A stretch of 64,000 nucleotides of DNA from PFJX01 sp964393825 (GCA_964393825.1 CAYMUY010000016.1:1-64000), one strand, 5' to 3'. Shown: positions 1-8,762, counted from the stretch's first letter. The notes: generated from the sequence alone by a model not told the origin. Program-made: numbers and translations.

Positions 1-56
1 CAGTCAAGGATGAAGTTCGCGCCGATGAAGCCGGCGCCGCCGGTGACCAGGATCAT
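1..56 (-). CDS. NAD-dependent sugar-nucleotide dehydratase/epimerase, N-terminal fragment (RmlB-like)
   Basis: Only the first 18 codons lie in the window. They read MILVTGGAGFIGANFILD, the N-terminal Rossmann motif TGGAGFIG of extended short-chain dehydrogenases. The opening is most like dTDP-glucose 4,6-dehydratase (RmlB), which makes dTDP-4-keto-6-deoxyglucose for rhamnose and related sugars. It is on the same strand as the EPS genes. UDP-glucose 4-epimerase and UDP-glucuronate epimerase begin in a similar way, so the exact enzyme cannot be settled from this fragment. The gene continues beyond the left edge. Confidence 0.6.
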   Translation of the reverse strand, partial: MILVTGGAGFIGANFILD

Positions 57-120
57 ATGTATATGTTTTTAAGTAGGGAGGAGTGCATGAAATGCGAAAA
101 CAGACATTCCGATGGCAGAA

Positions 121-230
121 GGGCACCTCGAAAAACCCCGGGTTTGTCATTCCGGCGAACGCCGGAATCCAGAGAAATCAACAACCTGGACACAGGCTTT
201 CGCCGGTGTGACGGGTTATTCGAGGTGCCC
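121..230. repeat. MITE-like element with 18-bp terminal inverted repeats
   Basis: The 110-bp block begins GGGCACCTCGAAAAACCC (121-138) and ends with its reverse complement with one mismatch (213-230). Inside are a CATTCCGGCGAACGCCGG-type palindrome and a TTCGCCGGTGTGACGGG segment. It contains no credible ORF. Decayed relatives occur at 8819-9038 and just before 13,279. It fits a small non-autonomous element between the RmlB-like gene and the WecG-like gene. Confidence 0.7.
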
Positions 231-254
231 AGAAGACGCTCGAAACAAAGACAT

Positions 255-1040
255 CTACCGCTTGCTTGCCTCGGCCACAGCATGTGGCGTAGCTGACTCT
301 GTTAAACAAGCGCGCAATCGTCGTTTCTGGATCGCCAGTCGGAACAGAAATCCCACTGTCATTAAGTTCCGCCGCCACATTCGCCGAGGGTAGCGCAAGA
401 GCCGGTAAAGCCATTCCAGGCCTACTTTGCACATGAACGCAGGTGCGCGCTGAGCAGTGCCCCCCATGTAGTCGATAATCGCGCCGCCATTGATGACCAG
501 CATGCCGGCCTTGGGTAATTCCTGTTTGATAAGGGCGGCCACGCGTTCCTGCTTAGGCATACCCATTGCCAAGATAACAAGGCTGGGGGTCCAATTCCGC
601 ACATGATCCACGTAGGTCGCCTCAGGCTGAAAGCCATCAATCACCTCAACCCGCGCAAAGCCCTCACCAAGCAACCGTTCCCGCACCCGGGAAAGAGCGG
701 GTTCACGCGTCCCCATGATCGCCACCGTCGCTTTATGATCAAAACGTGCGATCAAATCCGGGATCAAGTCTGTACCATGCAGATTCAGCCCCGGTGCCAG
801 ACCAGCCGCATCACAGAGCAACCGCGCGCCCACTCCATCGCGCAGGATGAAATCTGATGCGAACATCGACTCTCGGAAGTCAACATTCTGTCCGGCCATC
901 ATAAATCCCTGCACGTTGAGAAAAGAGAGAATTCTTGTCTTCCCATTGCACTGGCGAATCTCATCTAGCAACTGCTCACGCTCTGCCGGTGACTCTCTTA
1001 AAGTCATAAGTCGCAAGAGCGCGGCCCATGTTTCGATCAT
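255..1040 (-). CDS. WecG/TagA/CpsF family glycosyltransferase (GT26)
   Basis: This gives a 261-residue protein when started at ATG 1040, which has an AAGGTGA ribosome binding site overlapping the stop of the upstream gene. It shows the WecG/TagA signature: DGVGARLLC near residue 70, GTDLIP, ILAMGMPKQE, and a C-terminal NGGAIIDYMGGTAQRAP stretch followed by a basic GLEWLYRLLRYPRRMWRR helix that binds the membrane. The family adds ManNAcA- or ManNAc-type sugars to an undecaprenyl-linked acceptor on the inner face of the membrane. It is the last complete gene of the distal EPS block. A longer start at 1106 would overlap the upstream gene by 56 bases and is unlikely. Confidence 0.85.
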   Translation of the reverse strand: MIETWAALLRLMTLRESPAEREQLLDEIRQCNGKTRILSFLNVQGFMMAGQNVDFRESMFASDFILRDGVGARLLCDAAGLAPGLNLHGTDLIPDLIARFDHKATVAIMGTREPALSRVRERLLGEGFARVEVIDGFQPEATYVDHVRNWTPSLVILAMGMPKQERVAALIKQELPKAGMLVINGGAIIDYMGGTAQRAPAFMCKVGLEWLYRLLRYPRRMWRRNLMTVGFLFRLAIQKRRLRACLTESATPHAVAEASKR

Positions 1041-1050
1041 TACTATCACC

Positions 1051-2124
1051 TTATTCGTCCACATTGCGCGCAGCCAGATAGCGGAAGGCGCGCCAGCCAT
1101 ATACATAAAATGGCAACAGCGCCCGCATCATCGCCCTGTCCAACTTGCGGCAAATGTTCTTGTTGATGAAGTAGCGCAGTGAGTCATATTTCATCCGCGC
1201 GACTTTCGGCCGGAAATTCTGTTTTCCCCAACCCAGCACATGCACGATCGGCACGGTACAAAGTATTTCCACTCCGAAACCCCGCCTGTGTGCGTCGATA
1301 CAAAGATCTTCGTCCTCTCCATACAGAAATATTTTCGGATCAAACCCGCCAGAGGCGCGCACATAATCGCGGGATAAAAGCATTGAAGCCCCTGACACCC
1401 AATCTGCTGGCACATGCAGAAGCGACGCCACCCGCTCTAGCGCTTGTATGTTATCCAACGTAAGTGGGGGCGCCGAATGTATTCGGGCGAAGCTGCGACC
1501 ATAAGGCAAGGCCTTTAACGCTGCACCAATCCCAGGAACAGAAAGCAGACGCAGTCCAAGGCTGCGTGCACCAAGCAATGACAGCGCCCAACGATGCCAA
1601 GAAGAGAATACATAGGAATAGGTCTGTGGTCGCCCATCGGGATAGACCAGCGGCAACCCAATCACCCCCACCTGCGGCGCAGCCGACAGCCTCGCTAGAG
1701 CAGGCGTTATACTGTCGCCCAATAGCCACGCATCGGCGTTCAGCAAAAAATAGGCCTCCGCGTCGAAGTCCTGCATCGCAATATTATTGCCGCAGCCAAA
1801 ACCGATGTTCTCCTCAAGCATCCGCAGATGTAGCCAGGTATATTTCTGCGCGAGGCGATGCAGAATTGCGCCAGTCGCATCGCTCGAAGCATTATCCACC
1901 ACACAGACCGCTACCCCGCCTGGCTCACCCAGATTCGGCACATGCCGAGCTATTGATCGGATGCAGGCTTCGATGTCACGTTCAGAATTGAATGTGACCA
2001 CCGCGACAAGTAGGCTCAGCTTCAAAGTAACGTCAGTTGGTGCATGAGTTGAAACATCAGCTTGCTGTTGCATGCTCACCAATTCAGACCTCTCACCGAT
2101 ATGCGGTTTATCAGCAGGCCGCAT
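1051..2124 (-). CDS. GT2 family glycosyltransferase (rhamnosyltransferase-like)
   Basis: The protein has up to 357 residues with a GT-A fold typical of family 2. It shows VAVVTFNSE at the start of the domain, a DNASSDATG nucleotide-binding stretch, FLLNADAWL in place of the DxD region, and GGFDPKIFLYGEDEDLC, a form common in WbbL-like rhamnosyltransferases. It is probably cytoplasmic and adds one sugar to the lipid-linked EPS repeat. The start is uncertain: ATG 2124 lacks a good ribosome binding site, and ATG 2073 (GGTGAG just upstream) also keeps the whole domain. Confidence 0.85.
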   Translation of the reverse strand: MRPADKPHIGERSELVSMQQQADVSTHAPTDVTLKLSLLVAVVTFNSERDIEACIRSIARHVPNLGEPGGVAVCVVDNASSDATGAILHRLAQKYTWLHLRMLEENIGFGCGNNIAMQDFDAEAYFLLNADAWLLGDSITPALARLSAAPQVGVIGLPLVYPDGRPQTYSYVFSSWHRWALSLLGARSLGLRLLSVPGIGAALKALPYGRSFARIHSAPPLTLDNIQALERVASLLHVPADWVSGASMLLSRDYVRASGGFDPKIFLYGEDEDLCIDAHRRGFGVEILCTVPIVHVLGWGKQNFRPKVARMKYDSLRYFINKNICRKLDRAMMRALLPFYVYGWRAFRYLAARNVDE

Positions 2125-2182
2125 AGATCTGTAGCTAATCTTTTCATGGAATCAATCCGTCAGTTCGGAGCCAGGTGGAAGA

Positions 2183-3076
2183 TCAGTCAACCAACCAACC
2201 CGTAGGACGGCCAATGAGATCTTCAAGGCGACGGATGTCTGCCTCGTAAGTCGCCAGCAGTTCGGCACGGGAGGCGGGGTCGAGCTTTGGCTTGGCCCCT
2301 GTGTTTGCGTCGCGAAGCATTCTGCGCATCGCCCCCCCGAGCGAGGTCGGGATGATTCGCCGTAGCAGTCGCGTCAACGGATTCGGCGCAATCAAGCGCG
2401 CGAAAAGCAAGGATTTTGGAGCGCCAGACACGTTCGCGGTGATGCCCGTATCAAAGGTCTGCGTCCCGTCCAGCCCGGCATAACGGCACAGGGCACTAAG
2501 AACCCCGACCGGGTCACGGCGGAAATCGTCGAACAGGATGACCATTACCCGGTCGCGACCCAGCACTTCCTGAAAATGTGCAATCGCATCCGCGTAAAAG
2601 CCACTGGCACGATATAGCCACATGTCCGAATAACCCGCTTGGCGGCGGCTATCCTCGGCTGCAAGCGCATCCTCAAAGCCAAGCGTCTCTCGCCCCTCGC
2701 CGATCAGGTGGACGTATTGCGAATAGACCTTGTCCACTGGGTGACGCAGGAGGAAGGCCACGCGCGCGCTTGGGAGAGCCTCTGCGATTCTCTCACTCGC
2801 GCCGTGGTGAAACAGATAGGAAGGTGAAACGTCTACTGCAAGTTGGCCCGACCGCTTGTCGCGAAAATGGGTCAGATATGCCTGCAGGGTCTGGGGAATT
2901 TCTGCCATTACATGCGCATCACCCGGGCCAGCCGTAGTACACGACAACTCTGGCCAGGAAAAATAATGCAACTCTTTCTTGGTCGGCAGGAAGAATTCAG
3001 ACCGTTGGCGCAGCATGTCATAGAGCGCGGTCGTCCCCGCCTTGGACGCGCCACCGATGATCAGATCAACCGTCAT
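2183..3076 (-). CDS. Sulfotransferase, PAPS-dependent (EPS region copy 1)
   Basis: The protein has 297 residues. It opens with IIGGASKAGTTALYDML, the 5'-phosphosulfate loop of PAPS sulfotransferases, and has a 3'-phosphate motif LLRHPVDKVYSQY near residue 110. The family moves sulfate from PAPS to carbohydrate hydroxyls. The ATG at 3076 overlaps the upstream stop in an ATGA and has AGGAAAGAG in front, so translation is probably coupled to the polymerase-like gene. The acceptor is unknown; EPS is inferred from the operon. The same frame stays open far upstream, but that part overlaps the neighbour. Confidence 0.85.
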   Translation of the reverse strand: MTVDLIIGGASKAGTTALYDMLRQRSEFFLPTKKELHYFSWPELSCTTAGPGDAHVMAEIPQTLQAYLTHFRDKRSGQLAVDVSPSYLFHHGASERIAEALPSARVAFLLRHPVDKVYSQYVHLIGEGRETLGFEDALAAEDSRRQAGYSDMWLYRASGFYADAIAHFQEVLGRDRVMVILFDDFRRDPVGVLSALCRYAGLDGTQTFDTGITANVSGAPKSLLFARLIAPNPLTRLLRRIIPTSLGGAMRRMLRDANTGAKPKLDPASRAELLATYEADIRRLEDLIGRPTGWLVD

Positions 3077-4323
3077 ATGCTTCTCTTTCCTGCAGGGTGC
3101 GCACATCGATGCGCCAGATGATTCGATATCCCGAGCAGAAGCCCGGCCAAGTACCCACGATATTCCAGCGGTGCGCCCAACAGAGCAGTGGTCAGCATCA
3201 TGATGAAGATTGCGGTGTAAAGAAGCCTTGCCTGCGGTTCGCGGATGCCGTTCAGCAGGCGCACCTGCACAGTCATGTAAACGACATACCCCATTAACCC
3301 GACCAGTCCATAACGATAGGCCGTGCCGAACAGCCCGATGTCGGCCAGGAAGAAGAACGGCCCGACGACCCGCGCGAACCCATCGTTCCATGTAGGGAAA
3401 AGCGCGCCATGACCCAGTAACTCACCGCGCGACAGCGTTTCAAGCACGGCCCCGATTGCAAGACCGCGCCAGCTATCGTTCAGATATTCGTCTGAAAAAG
3501 CTTGCTGGAATAATTGGGTATAGATTTCCAGTCGCTCCATGACCTGTGGAAAAAGAAAGGGAATTGCAATCATCACCAGCATGAATATCCCGGCCAGTAA
3601 CGCAGCGCGCGCTCCGCGTAGCAGAAAGACCAGGCCCACCGCTGTGCCCAGAATGATCTGTCGCGTCTGCACAATGGCCAGCAGAACGCCCACGAGAAAG
3701 CCAATCTCAACCATTCGGAGATGTGATGCCGCGCCCCCCTTGCGCGCGAACAGCATCAGGATGGCAACCGCGACGAAGGTCTGACCGATGCCATAGCGTT
3801 CGCTGCGTAGAGAAATTTCGGACTGGCTGATGGTATTGATGATGGGCACCACCCCTACCATCACGCCGATCATCAGAACACTACATAGAATGGCGATGCC
3901 AATGACTAGATTCTCTAAGCCGCGCAGTTCTATCCAGCCACGTCGCAAAGCAGTAGTGATCGGAAAATAGATCCACAGTGCCAGAATGCGTCGCTCCTCC
4001 ATCAGGCCGAAAAGGAAGGGCTGGTCGAACCAGGCCGCCGCCATGAAAGCGCTGTAGATCGACAGCAGCAGAACCAGCAGATACAGAATCAGGTCCACCT
4101 TGCGGACACGCTGGTTGCGGTAGAACTGCATCATGACGCTGGCCGTCGCCCAGACCGACAGTACCGCGTAGAACGCTTCCTGCGCCCCCTTGATACCAAC
4201 CGGGTTCGACGCTGTCGCACTGAACATCTGGGAATTGAACAGCATTAACACCAGCACGATCAGCATGCCGGCACTGACTGCCGAACTGCGCGGTTGTTGC
4301 AAGCCTGCCCGCACCTGCGTCAT
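3073..4323 (-). CDS. O-antigen ligase/polymerase-like membrane protein
   Basis: The protein has 416 residues and about ten hydrophobic segments (for example MLIVLVLMLF, LILYLLVLLL, ILMLFA, ALLAGIFMLVMIAIPFLF). A longer polar loop before the last helices resembles the Wzy/WaaL superfamily. It has no soluble enzyme motif. Its place between two sulfotransferases, next to a Wzx-type flippase, supports a role as EPS polymerase, but sequence conservation in this superfamily is poor and a ligase cannot be excluded. ATG 4323 overlaps the preceding stop in ATGA; the next gene overlaps by four bases in the same way. Confidence 0.7.
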   Translation of the reverse strand: MTQVRAGLQQPRSSAVSAGMLIVLVLMLFNSQMFSATASNPVGIKGAQEAFYAVLSVWATASVMMQFYRNQRVRKVDLILYLLVLLLSIYSAFMAAAWFDQPFLFGLMEERRILALWIYFPITTALRRGWIELRGLENLVIGIAILCSVLMIGVMVGVVPIINTISQSEISLRSERYGIGQTFVAVAILMLFARKGGAASHLRMVEIGFLVGVLLAIVQTRQIILGTAVGLVFLLRGARAALLAGIFMLVMIAIPFLFPQVMERLEIYTQLFQQAFSDEYLNDSWRGLAIGAVLETLSRGELLGHGALFPTWNDGFARVVGPFFFLADIGLFGTAYRYGLVGLMGYVVYMTVQVRLLNGIREPQARLLYTAIFIMMLTTALLGAPLEYRGYLAGLLLGISNHLAHRCAHPAGKRSI

Positions 4324-5216
4324 ACAAGGTCTGCCCAAGGCGGTACAAGCCCGGTAAGCCGCATGAAGTCGCGCGTGTCCTGGATGTAATGCTCGCGCAG
4401 TTTCTCTATCACCTCTGGCGGCATGTCCTCTACCTTTCTCTCATTCGGCACCACATTCCATTGATTGAAGCCGAACAGGATCCGGCTGCGATGGCGCTCC
4501 GGAATGCTGCGCCATAGCCGCCTGATCGGGCCAATGCGCCGCAGGATGCGCTGGAGCGGGAGGCGTTCCCGCTCACCGCCCTGGTGCAGCTTCTGACCGA
4601 GCGAAGGGAGCGACGCCATCCGCAGCCCCAGGAAGGTCAGCAGCCGCGTCATCGTGCCCGCGGGGTCGGATTCCAGGTCACGCGTGAACAGCACCAGCAT
4701 TCGCCCTTGAGCAAGCTGGTCTGCGTAGGGGGCCAGCAGCCGGCCATATTCTCCCCAGACAACATAGGTGCGGTTCTCGTTGGCTTTCCCAGTAGGCAAA
4801 CCACGCGCCGCCTCGAGATCCGCGGGTGCCAGCATATTGTCGACGGCCTGCGCGAAGTCTCGTGTCTCAAGGCCCCGGCGTACCGACATGCGGTAATGTG
4901 ACAGCGCGCGCTCCACCGGATTGCGCAAGATCACCGCTAACCGCGTATCGGGCATCATTGCGCGCAGCCGCGCCGGCACCCGTGGATCACTGAGGTAATG
5001 CGGCGTCACCTTGCCTGTCAGTGCATTCGCAGGCGCCGAGCCAAAGTGTTCTTGCAGATAGGCCGACAACGTTGCCGGGGAGGCGTCATCACGGGTGAAG
5101 AACGGCACTTCCTTGCCGGGTGGCACGAATACCCCAGGATGCTCGGATAGCAACTGGAACAGGGTCGTCGTGCCGGATTTCTGGGCACCCAGGATCAGGA
5201 AATCGAGCGCCTTCAC
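4320..5216 (-). CDS. Sulfotransferase, PAPS-dependent (EPS region copy 2)
   Basis: The protein has 298 residues. It has the PAPS 5'-loop FLILGAQKSGTTTLFQLL at residues 6-23 and the 3'-phosphate motif VILRNPVERALSHYRMS near residue 100. It shares layout with the sulfotransferase at 2183 but differs in sequence, so this is not a recent duplicate. The start is GTG 5216, which overlaps the acyltransferase stop (GTGA). It lies between the acyltransferase and polymerase-like genes, so it probably sulfates a sugar of the same EPS repeat unit. Confidence 0.86.
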   Translation of the reverse strand: MKALDFLILGAQKSGTTTLFQLLSEHPGVFVPPGKEVPFFTRDDASPATLSAYLQEHFGSAPANALTGKVTPHYLSDPRVPARLRAMMPDTRLAVILRNPVERALSHYRMSVRRGLETRDFAQAVDNMLAPADLEAARGLPTGKANENRTYVVWGEYGRLLAPYADQLAQGRMLVLFTRDLESDPAGTMTRLLTFLGLRMASLPSLGQKLHQGGERERLPLQRILRRIGPIRRLWRSIPERHRSRILFGFNQWNVVPNERKVEDMPPEVIEKLREHYIQDTRDFMRLTGLVPPWADLV

Positions 5217-5809
5217 TTGCCAACCCCCGGCTTACGGGTTCCGATCTGACGTGCTGGTATACCACCGTAAATCGCATATGGCGGTACGTTTCCGGTCACT
5301 ACCGCGCCAGCCGCAATTACCGAGCCAGTGCCGATGGTCACGCCCTTCAATACAACGACACCATGGCCAAGCCAGACATCATCCTCGATCACGATTGGGG
5401 CGCTGCGTATCCCCTGGTCAATCATGGGTTTGTCTAGGCTGTCGAACACATGGTCGGTGTCCCGTAGCGACACCAGTGATGCAATCATCACGTTACATCC
5501 GATCGTGATTGATGCATTGCAGCCAAACACGCAGCCTTCACCGCAGTAGCTACGCGAACCCATGTGAATATGTCCCGTACCCTGGAACAGGGTGCCAGAT
5601 CCGATTGAGTTGTTACGTTGCAGTTCTATGCGCAGCATGGTTCCGTTGTTGGCCTGCAAATCATAGTACGGTTTGATTTGTACCCCGCGTTTAAGCTTGC
5701 AGTGAGGGCCGAGTTTCAAGAATGGAAAATAGCGTAAGCGCGTGTAGAGCGTGCTTGATCGCACATGAAGAAAATCCAGTGCATTCATAATCAGCATGGT
5801 TAGCGGCAT
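5213..5809 (-). CDS. Left-handed beta-helix acyltransferase (WbbJ/WcaF-like)
   Basis: The protein has 198 residues from ATG 5809, which has a strong GAGGAAAG site seven bases upstream. The open frame runs on to a TTG at 5863 without a binding site. Hexapeptide repeats fill the second half (ITIGCN, IVIEDDVWLGHGVVVLKGVTIGTGSVIAAGAVV), and the C-terminus has the usual AIYGGIPARQIG. The family O-acetylates sugars with acetyl-CoA as a trimer; the catalytic His is probably the one in LRDTDHVF. It likely modifies the EPS repeat. It overlaps the downstream sulfotransferase by four bases. Confidence 0.85.
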   Translation of the reverse strand: MPLTMLIMNALDFLHVRSSTLYTRLRYFPFLKLGPHCKLKRGVQIKPYYDLQANNGTMLRIELQRNNSIGSGTLFQGTGHIHMGSRSYCGEGCVFGCNASITIGCNVMIASLVSLRDTDHVFDSLDKPMIDQGIRSAPIVIEDDVWLGHGVVVLKGVTIGTGSVIAAGAVVTGNVPPYAIYGGIPARQIGTRKPGVGK

Positions 5810-5849
5810 GTATAAACTTTCCTCACAGTCTGCCCGTTTGATCGGATCT

Positions 5850-7172
5850 TCAGTTACGTACAAAAGGAATCAAAACCAGCCCCAGTCTGCGCCAGGCATA
5901 ATAAGCTGCTACTAGGCTCATCAATGCCGTCGCCCCTGCGCTAGCAAGCGCAGCTCCGACTATGCCCAGCGATGGGATCAGCACGATGGCAATCGCCCCC
6001 ATCAGTGCGACAGAAAACAGTGATGTGGTCTGCAGATCTTTTTCATTGCCGCTCATCATCAGCACATACCCCACTGGACCCGTTATGGTATTGACCGCCT
6101 GCCCTATAGCCAGGATCGAAAGTGCCATACCACCACGTGCAAAGTCTGGCCCGAACAAGCTCATCACCCAATCGCCTGCCAGAATCAATATCAGGAAGAA
6201 AGGACTCGCCGCAAGCGTGATCAGTGCAGCAAAGCGCCGCGACAGGCGCGCAAGCGTGGCGAGATCGCCTTGTGTATAAAGCTCGGCAAACTTTGGCGCA
6301 AGTACGGTATTCACCGCCAGCAGGAAGAACGACACCAGCATCGACACGCGCGTGGCCGCCCCGAAGATCCCGGAATCCGCCGCCGTGCCCCAGATGCCAA
6401 GCAGGAATAAAGGTGCCCAGGGCAGGACAGCACGGTTGATGATCGACATCAGCCAAAGTGGGCTACAGCTTGCCCACAGCTTTTCCTTGGAAAACAAGGT
6501 TGCTACGGTGTCCTGCTGCGCACTTTGCCGTTGCCAGTAGAAGATCCCGAACAATGAAGCGATACCCGTGCCCGCCACGTAGGCCACGCTCGCGCCCGCC
6601 GCTCCGAACAGCCACACAAGGGGCCAGATCAACACAAGCGAGAAAAGCGGATTAATGACACCCGACACCAGCATCGATTCACGCACACGCTTGAGTCCTT
6701 TCAGGCTCTCCGACAACAAGGTCATCATCGAAAAGGTGAATATGGAAAGACTCATGAAGCGCAATGGCCCGACAAGTTCGGGTTTGTTAAATATCAGTTC
6801 TGCGATCCAGGGCGCCAACGCCATGCAGAGTAGCGACAGAAACAGGCTGGCACTACCGGCCAGCTTGAAACCGAGTCGGAATACCCCCTTGACCTGCCCC
6901 CAGTCCTGACGCGTAGCCGAGGAGGCAATGAAGCGCAGCAGGCTGTTGTCTAACCCGAGTTTGGCGATAACGCCCGTGATCATCACTACCGACAACACCA
7001 GAAAATAGAGCCCCGCGCCCTCGGCTCCAAGTAGCCTGGCAATCACCACATTCAAGGCGAAGGCCAATGCCGCTCCCAAACCCTGCAAAAAGAAAGCAAT
7101 CAATGCACCAGAGATCACATCGCGGGTGTGCGCATCCATTCGCGCCAGGCGACCTCTCAAATATTTCAACAT
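5850..7172 (-). CDS. wzx: Wzx-type polysaccharide flippase
   Basis: The protein has 440 residues with about twelve to fourteen predicted membrane helices, starting at ALIAFFLQGLGAALAFALNVVIARLLGAEGAGLYFLVLS, the classic opening of the MOP/PST exporter family. Such proteins move undecaprenyl-linked repeat units across the inner membrane. It is the first gene of the tightly packed run wzx - acyltransferase - sulfotransferase - polymerase - sulfotransferase. No clear ribosome binding site precedes ATG 7172. The assignment to Wzx rather than another MOP member rests on the neighbours. Confidence 0.85.
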   Translation of the reverse strand: MLKYLRGRLARMDAHTRDVISGALIAFFLQGLGAALAFALNVVIARLLGAEGAGLYFLVLSVVMITGVIAKLGLDNSLLRFIASSATRQDWGQVKGVFRLGFKLAGSASLFLSLLCMALAPWIAELIFNKPELVGPLRFMSLSIFTFSMMTLLSESLKGLKRVRESMLVSGVINPLFSLVLIWPLVWLFGAAGASVAYVAGTGIASLFGIFYWQRQSAQQDTVATLFSKEKLWASCSPLWLMSIINRAVLPWAPLFLLGIWGTAADSGIFGAATRVSMLVSFFLLAVNTVLAPKFAELYTQGDLATLARLSRRFAALITLAASPFFLILILAGDWVMSLFGPDFARGGMALSILAIGQAVNTITGPVGYVLMMSGNEKDLQTTSLFSVALMGAIAIVLIPSLGIVGAALASAGATALMSLVAAYYAWRRLGLVLIPFVRN

Positions 7173-7188
7173 TTCGTGCTTATCGTAT

Positions 7189-8319
7189 CTATTTGTTTGT
7201 TACACCAGAACCCGTACTGGTCCGCCAGTGCTTCTGCAACACGGTCAGCCGTTCTGTATTTTCATCCTTGCGCCACTCGCCCTTTGCGTTTCCCGGGCCA
7301 AGCACTTCGGGGCTTCTAAAAGGAATGCCATACGAGAAATAGGCCCATCCCCACCCATGATTATTGAAATATCCTAGCATGTCGTCCATCCAATCCTTGG
7401 CACCCATTTTCTCTGTCGTGTAGGGTATGCCAAAACCAGAGACAAATATTTCGGCCTTGTTTTTCTTTGCAAAATCCGCCACCGGCTGCAAAGCCAGATA
7501 CAGCCTCTCCTTGTCTCTCGCAGAGGAATAGGTCGCAAGCTCCCGCGCCAAGCCTGTTTTCTTATCCTTCTTGCCCGAGTCAGCAAATGCACCTGGGATA
7601 TATGGATTGAAGGAGTACACTGCATTTATCCCGGGGATTGGCTCCATCCAGTTGTAGTTGACCGCATGCCCCCATAGCCCCACCCCGGAGACAACAATGA
7701 ACTTGCCATGATCTATATCACCAATCGCCAATCCTAGCCTTTTGATCAGGGCAAAATAATCCTTTGGCGTCCCTCTCCACGAATTAGGGAAACTCCATTT
7801 CCCGGCCCTCATCAAGGCCTGGTCAAGAATGGAGCCATTTATTCTGACCAATGATGGTTCATCAATGGGATGATAGCCTATTACCGTATCGTTATCCTTG
7901 TATCGCTTTGCAATCTCTGACCACAACTTGATAAGTCCCTCCCAATAAGAGTAATCACTCCATATCTTATCGTCGTCCCCCGGAAACGTAGACGTTGCCA
8001 AAATAACTTTTATACTGTATTTTTTCGCCAGCTTGATAGCCTGATCAACATCATCCAGCTTGTTCGTTGCAAGCTCCCCGCCTTCATCATAAATACCGTC
8101 ATAATCTACGCTATTCGAGTCGGCACTAATAAACAACCTAACAACCTTTACACCCCACGACGCCAATAGCCTGTAATCATCCTCACCCTGCCTTGCATGA
8201 AAGTACACATTTATTCCACGATAATTCCCGATTGCACTTAATTCTTGAGCCGCAATCGGCAATGACCCACTCAGCATTGCCAAGACAATTACACACCCGA
8301 ACAAATTGCGCATAAACAT
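7189..8319 (-). CDS. Secreted GH5-like (clan GH-A) protein with altered catalytic positions
   Basis: The protein has 376 residues with a signal peptide (about 1-24, ending AAQ). The fold markers of GH5 cellulases are visible: GINVYFH, WGVKVVRLF (Arg61), IGYHPIDEPS (Glu154 in the acid/base place) and a C-terminal WGWAYFSYG. The usual VGEFG around the nucleophile reads VSGFG (293-297), and the usual His in the FHxY strand is Asn238. Activity is therefore doubtful. The gene is clearly richer in A and T than the genes around it. A role in trimming or binding the EPS is inference. GAGG precedes ATG 8319. Confidence 0.75.
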   Translation of the reverse strand: MFMRNLFGCVIVLAMLSGSLPIAAQELSAIGNYRGINVYFHARQGEDDYRLLASWGVKVVRLFISADSNSVDYDGIYDEGGELATNKLDDVDQAIKLAKKYSIKVILATSTFPGDDDKIWSDYSYWEGLIKLWSEIAKRYKDNDTVIGYHPIDEPSLVRINGSILDQALMRAGKWSFPNSWRGTPKDYFALIKRLGLAIGDIDHGKFIVVSGVGLWGHAVNYNWMEPIPGINAVYSFNPYIPGAFADSGKKDKKTGLARELATYSSARDKERLYLALQPVADFAKKNKAEIFVSGFGIPYTTEKMGAKDWMDDMLGYFNNHGWGWAYFSYGIPFRSPEVLGPGNAKGEWRKDENTERLTVLQKHWRTSTGSGVTNK

Positions 8320-8340
8320 TTGAACCTCTTGATTTATTGG

Positions 8341-8538
8341 TTAGCGAGCGATCAAGCGACCGGCGAGATCCAAGTACTCAGAAAAAAGGGAATCGACACA
8401 GGCCAGCAATGCGTCGTGATGGATGACAGAAACCGCCATTGCTGACTGCGCATCCATCGCAGCCACAATTGGCGTGGTGAGATCAGGCACGCCGAGAAGA
8501 ATCCAATTCACCCAGATGTGGGTGTCCAGAACGATCAC
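8341..8538 (-). pseudogene. VapC-like PIN toxin, internally deleted
   Basis: The frame has 65 residues from GTG 8538, which overlaps the antitoxin stop (GTGA). The N-terminus VIVLDTHIWVNWI is the typical PIN opening with the first catalytic Asp, followed by LTTPIVAAMDAQSAMAVSVI. The sequence then jumps straight to a C-terminal HDALLACVDSLFSEYLDLAGRL. A normal PIN toxin is about 120-135 residues, so roughly half the domain with the middle acidic residues is missing, in frame. It is probably inactive as a nuclease. Confidence 0.65.
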
Positions 8539-8762
8539 TTGAGTGCATCCCAATCACCTTCGGGAGCTACTGGCTCGACGCCATTTCCTAGAATTCTTCC
8601 CTTGCCTGCAATACGGGTGGCGGGCGCCCGGCAAGTCTGAGGTGCTACACCAAATTGCGGTGACAGCATGGTGACAATGACACAAGCTTCATCAACGGGT
8701 GGGTTATCTGTTAACCACCTGATCTGTCCGTGGTCATTGACCGCTTGGTAACTTAGCAACAT
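8535..8762 (-). CDS. Antitoxin partner of a VapC-type module
   Basis: The protein has 75 residues from ATG 8762 (MLLSYQAVNDHGQIRW) and ends IAGKGRILGNGVEPVAPEGDWDALK. This layout (short beta-strand opening, IVTML, then a proline-rich tail with GKGRILG) is that of small antitoxins encoded just before PIN toxins. The gene overlaps the truncated vapC by four bases. No DNA-binding motif can be named with confidence. It may persist as a relic after loss of the toxin. Confidence 0.55.
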   Translation of the reverse strand: MLLSYQAVNDHGQIRWLTDNPPVDEACVIVTMLSPQFGVAPQTCRAPATRIAGKGRILGNGVEPVAPEGDWDALK

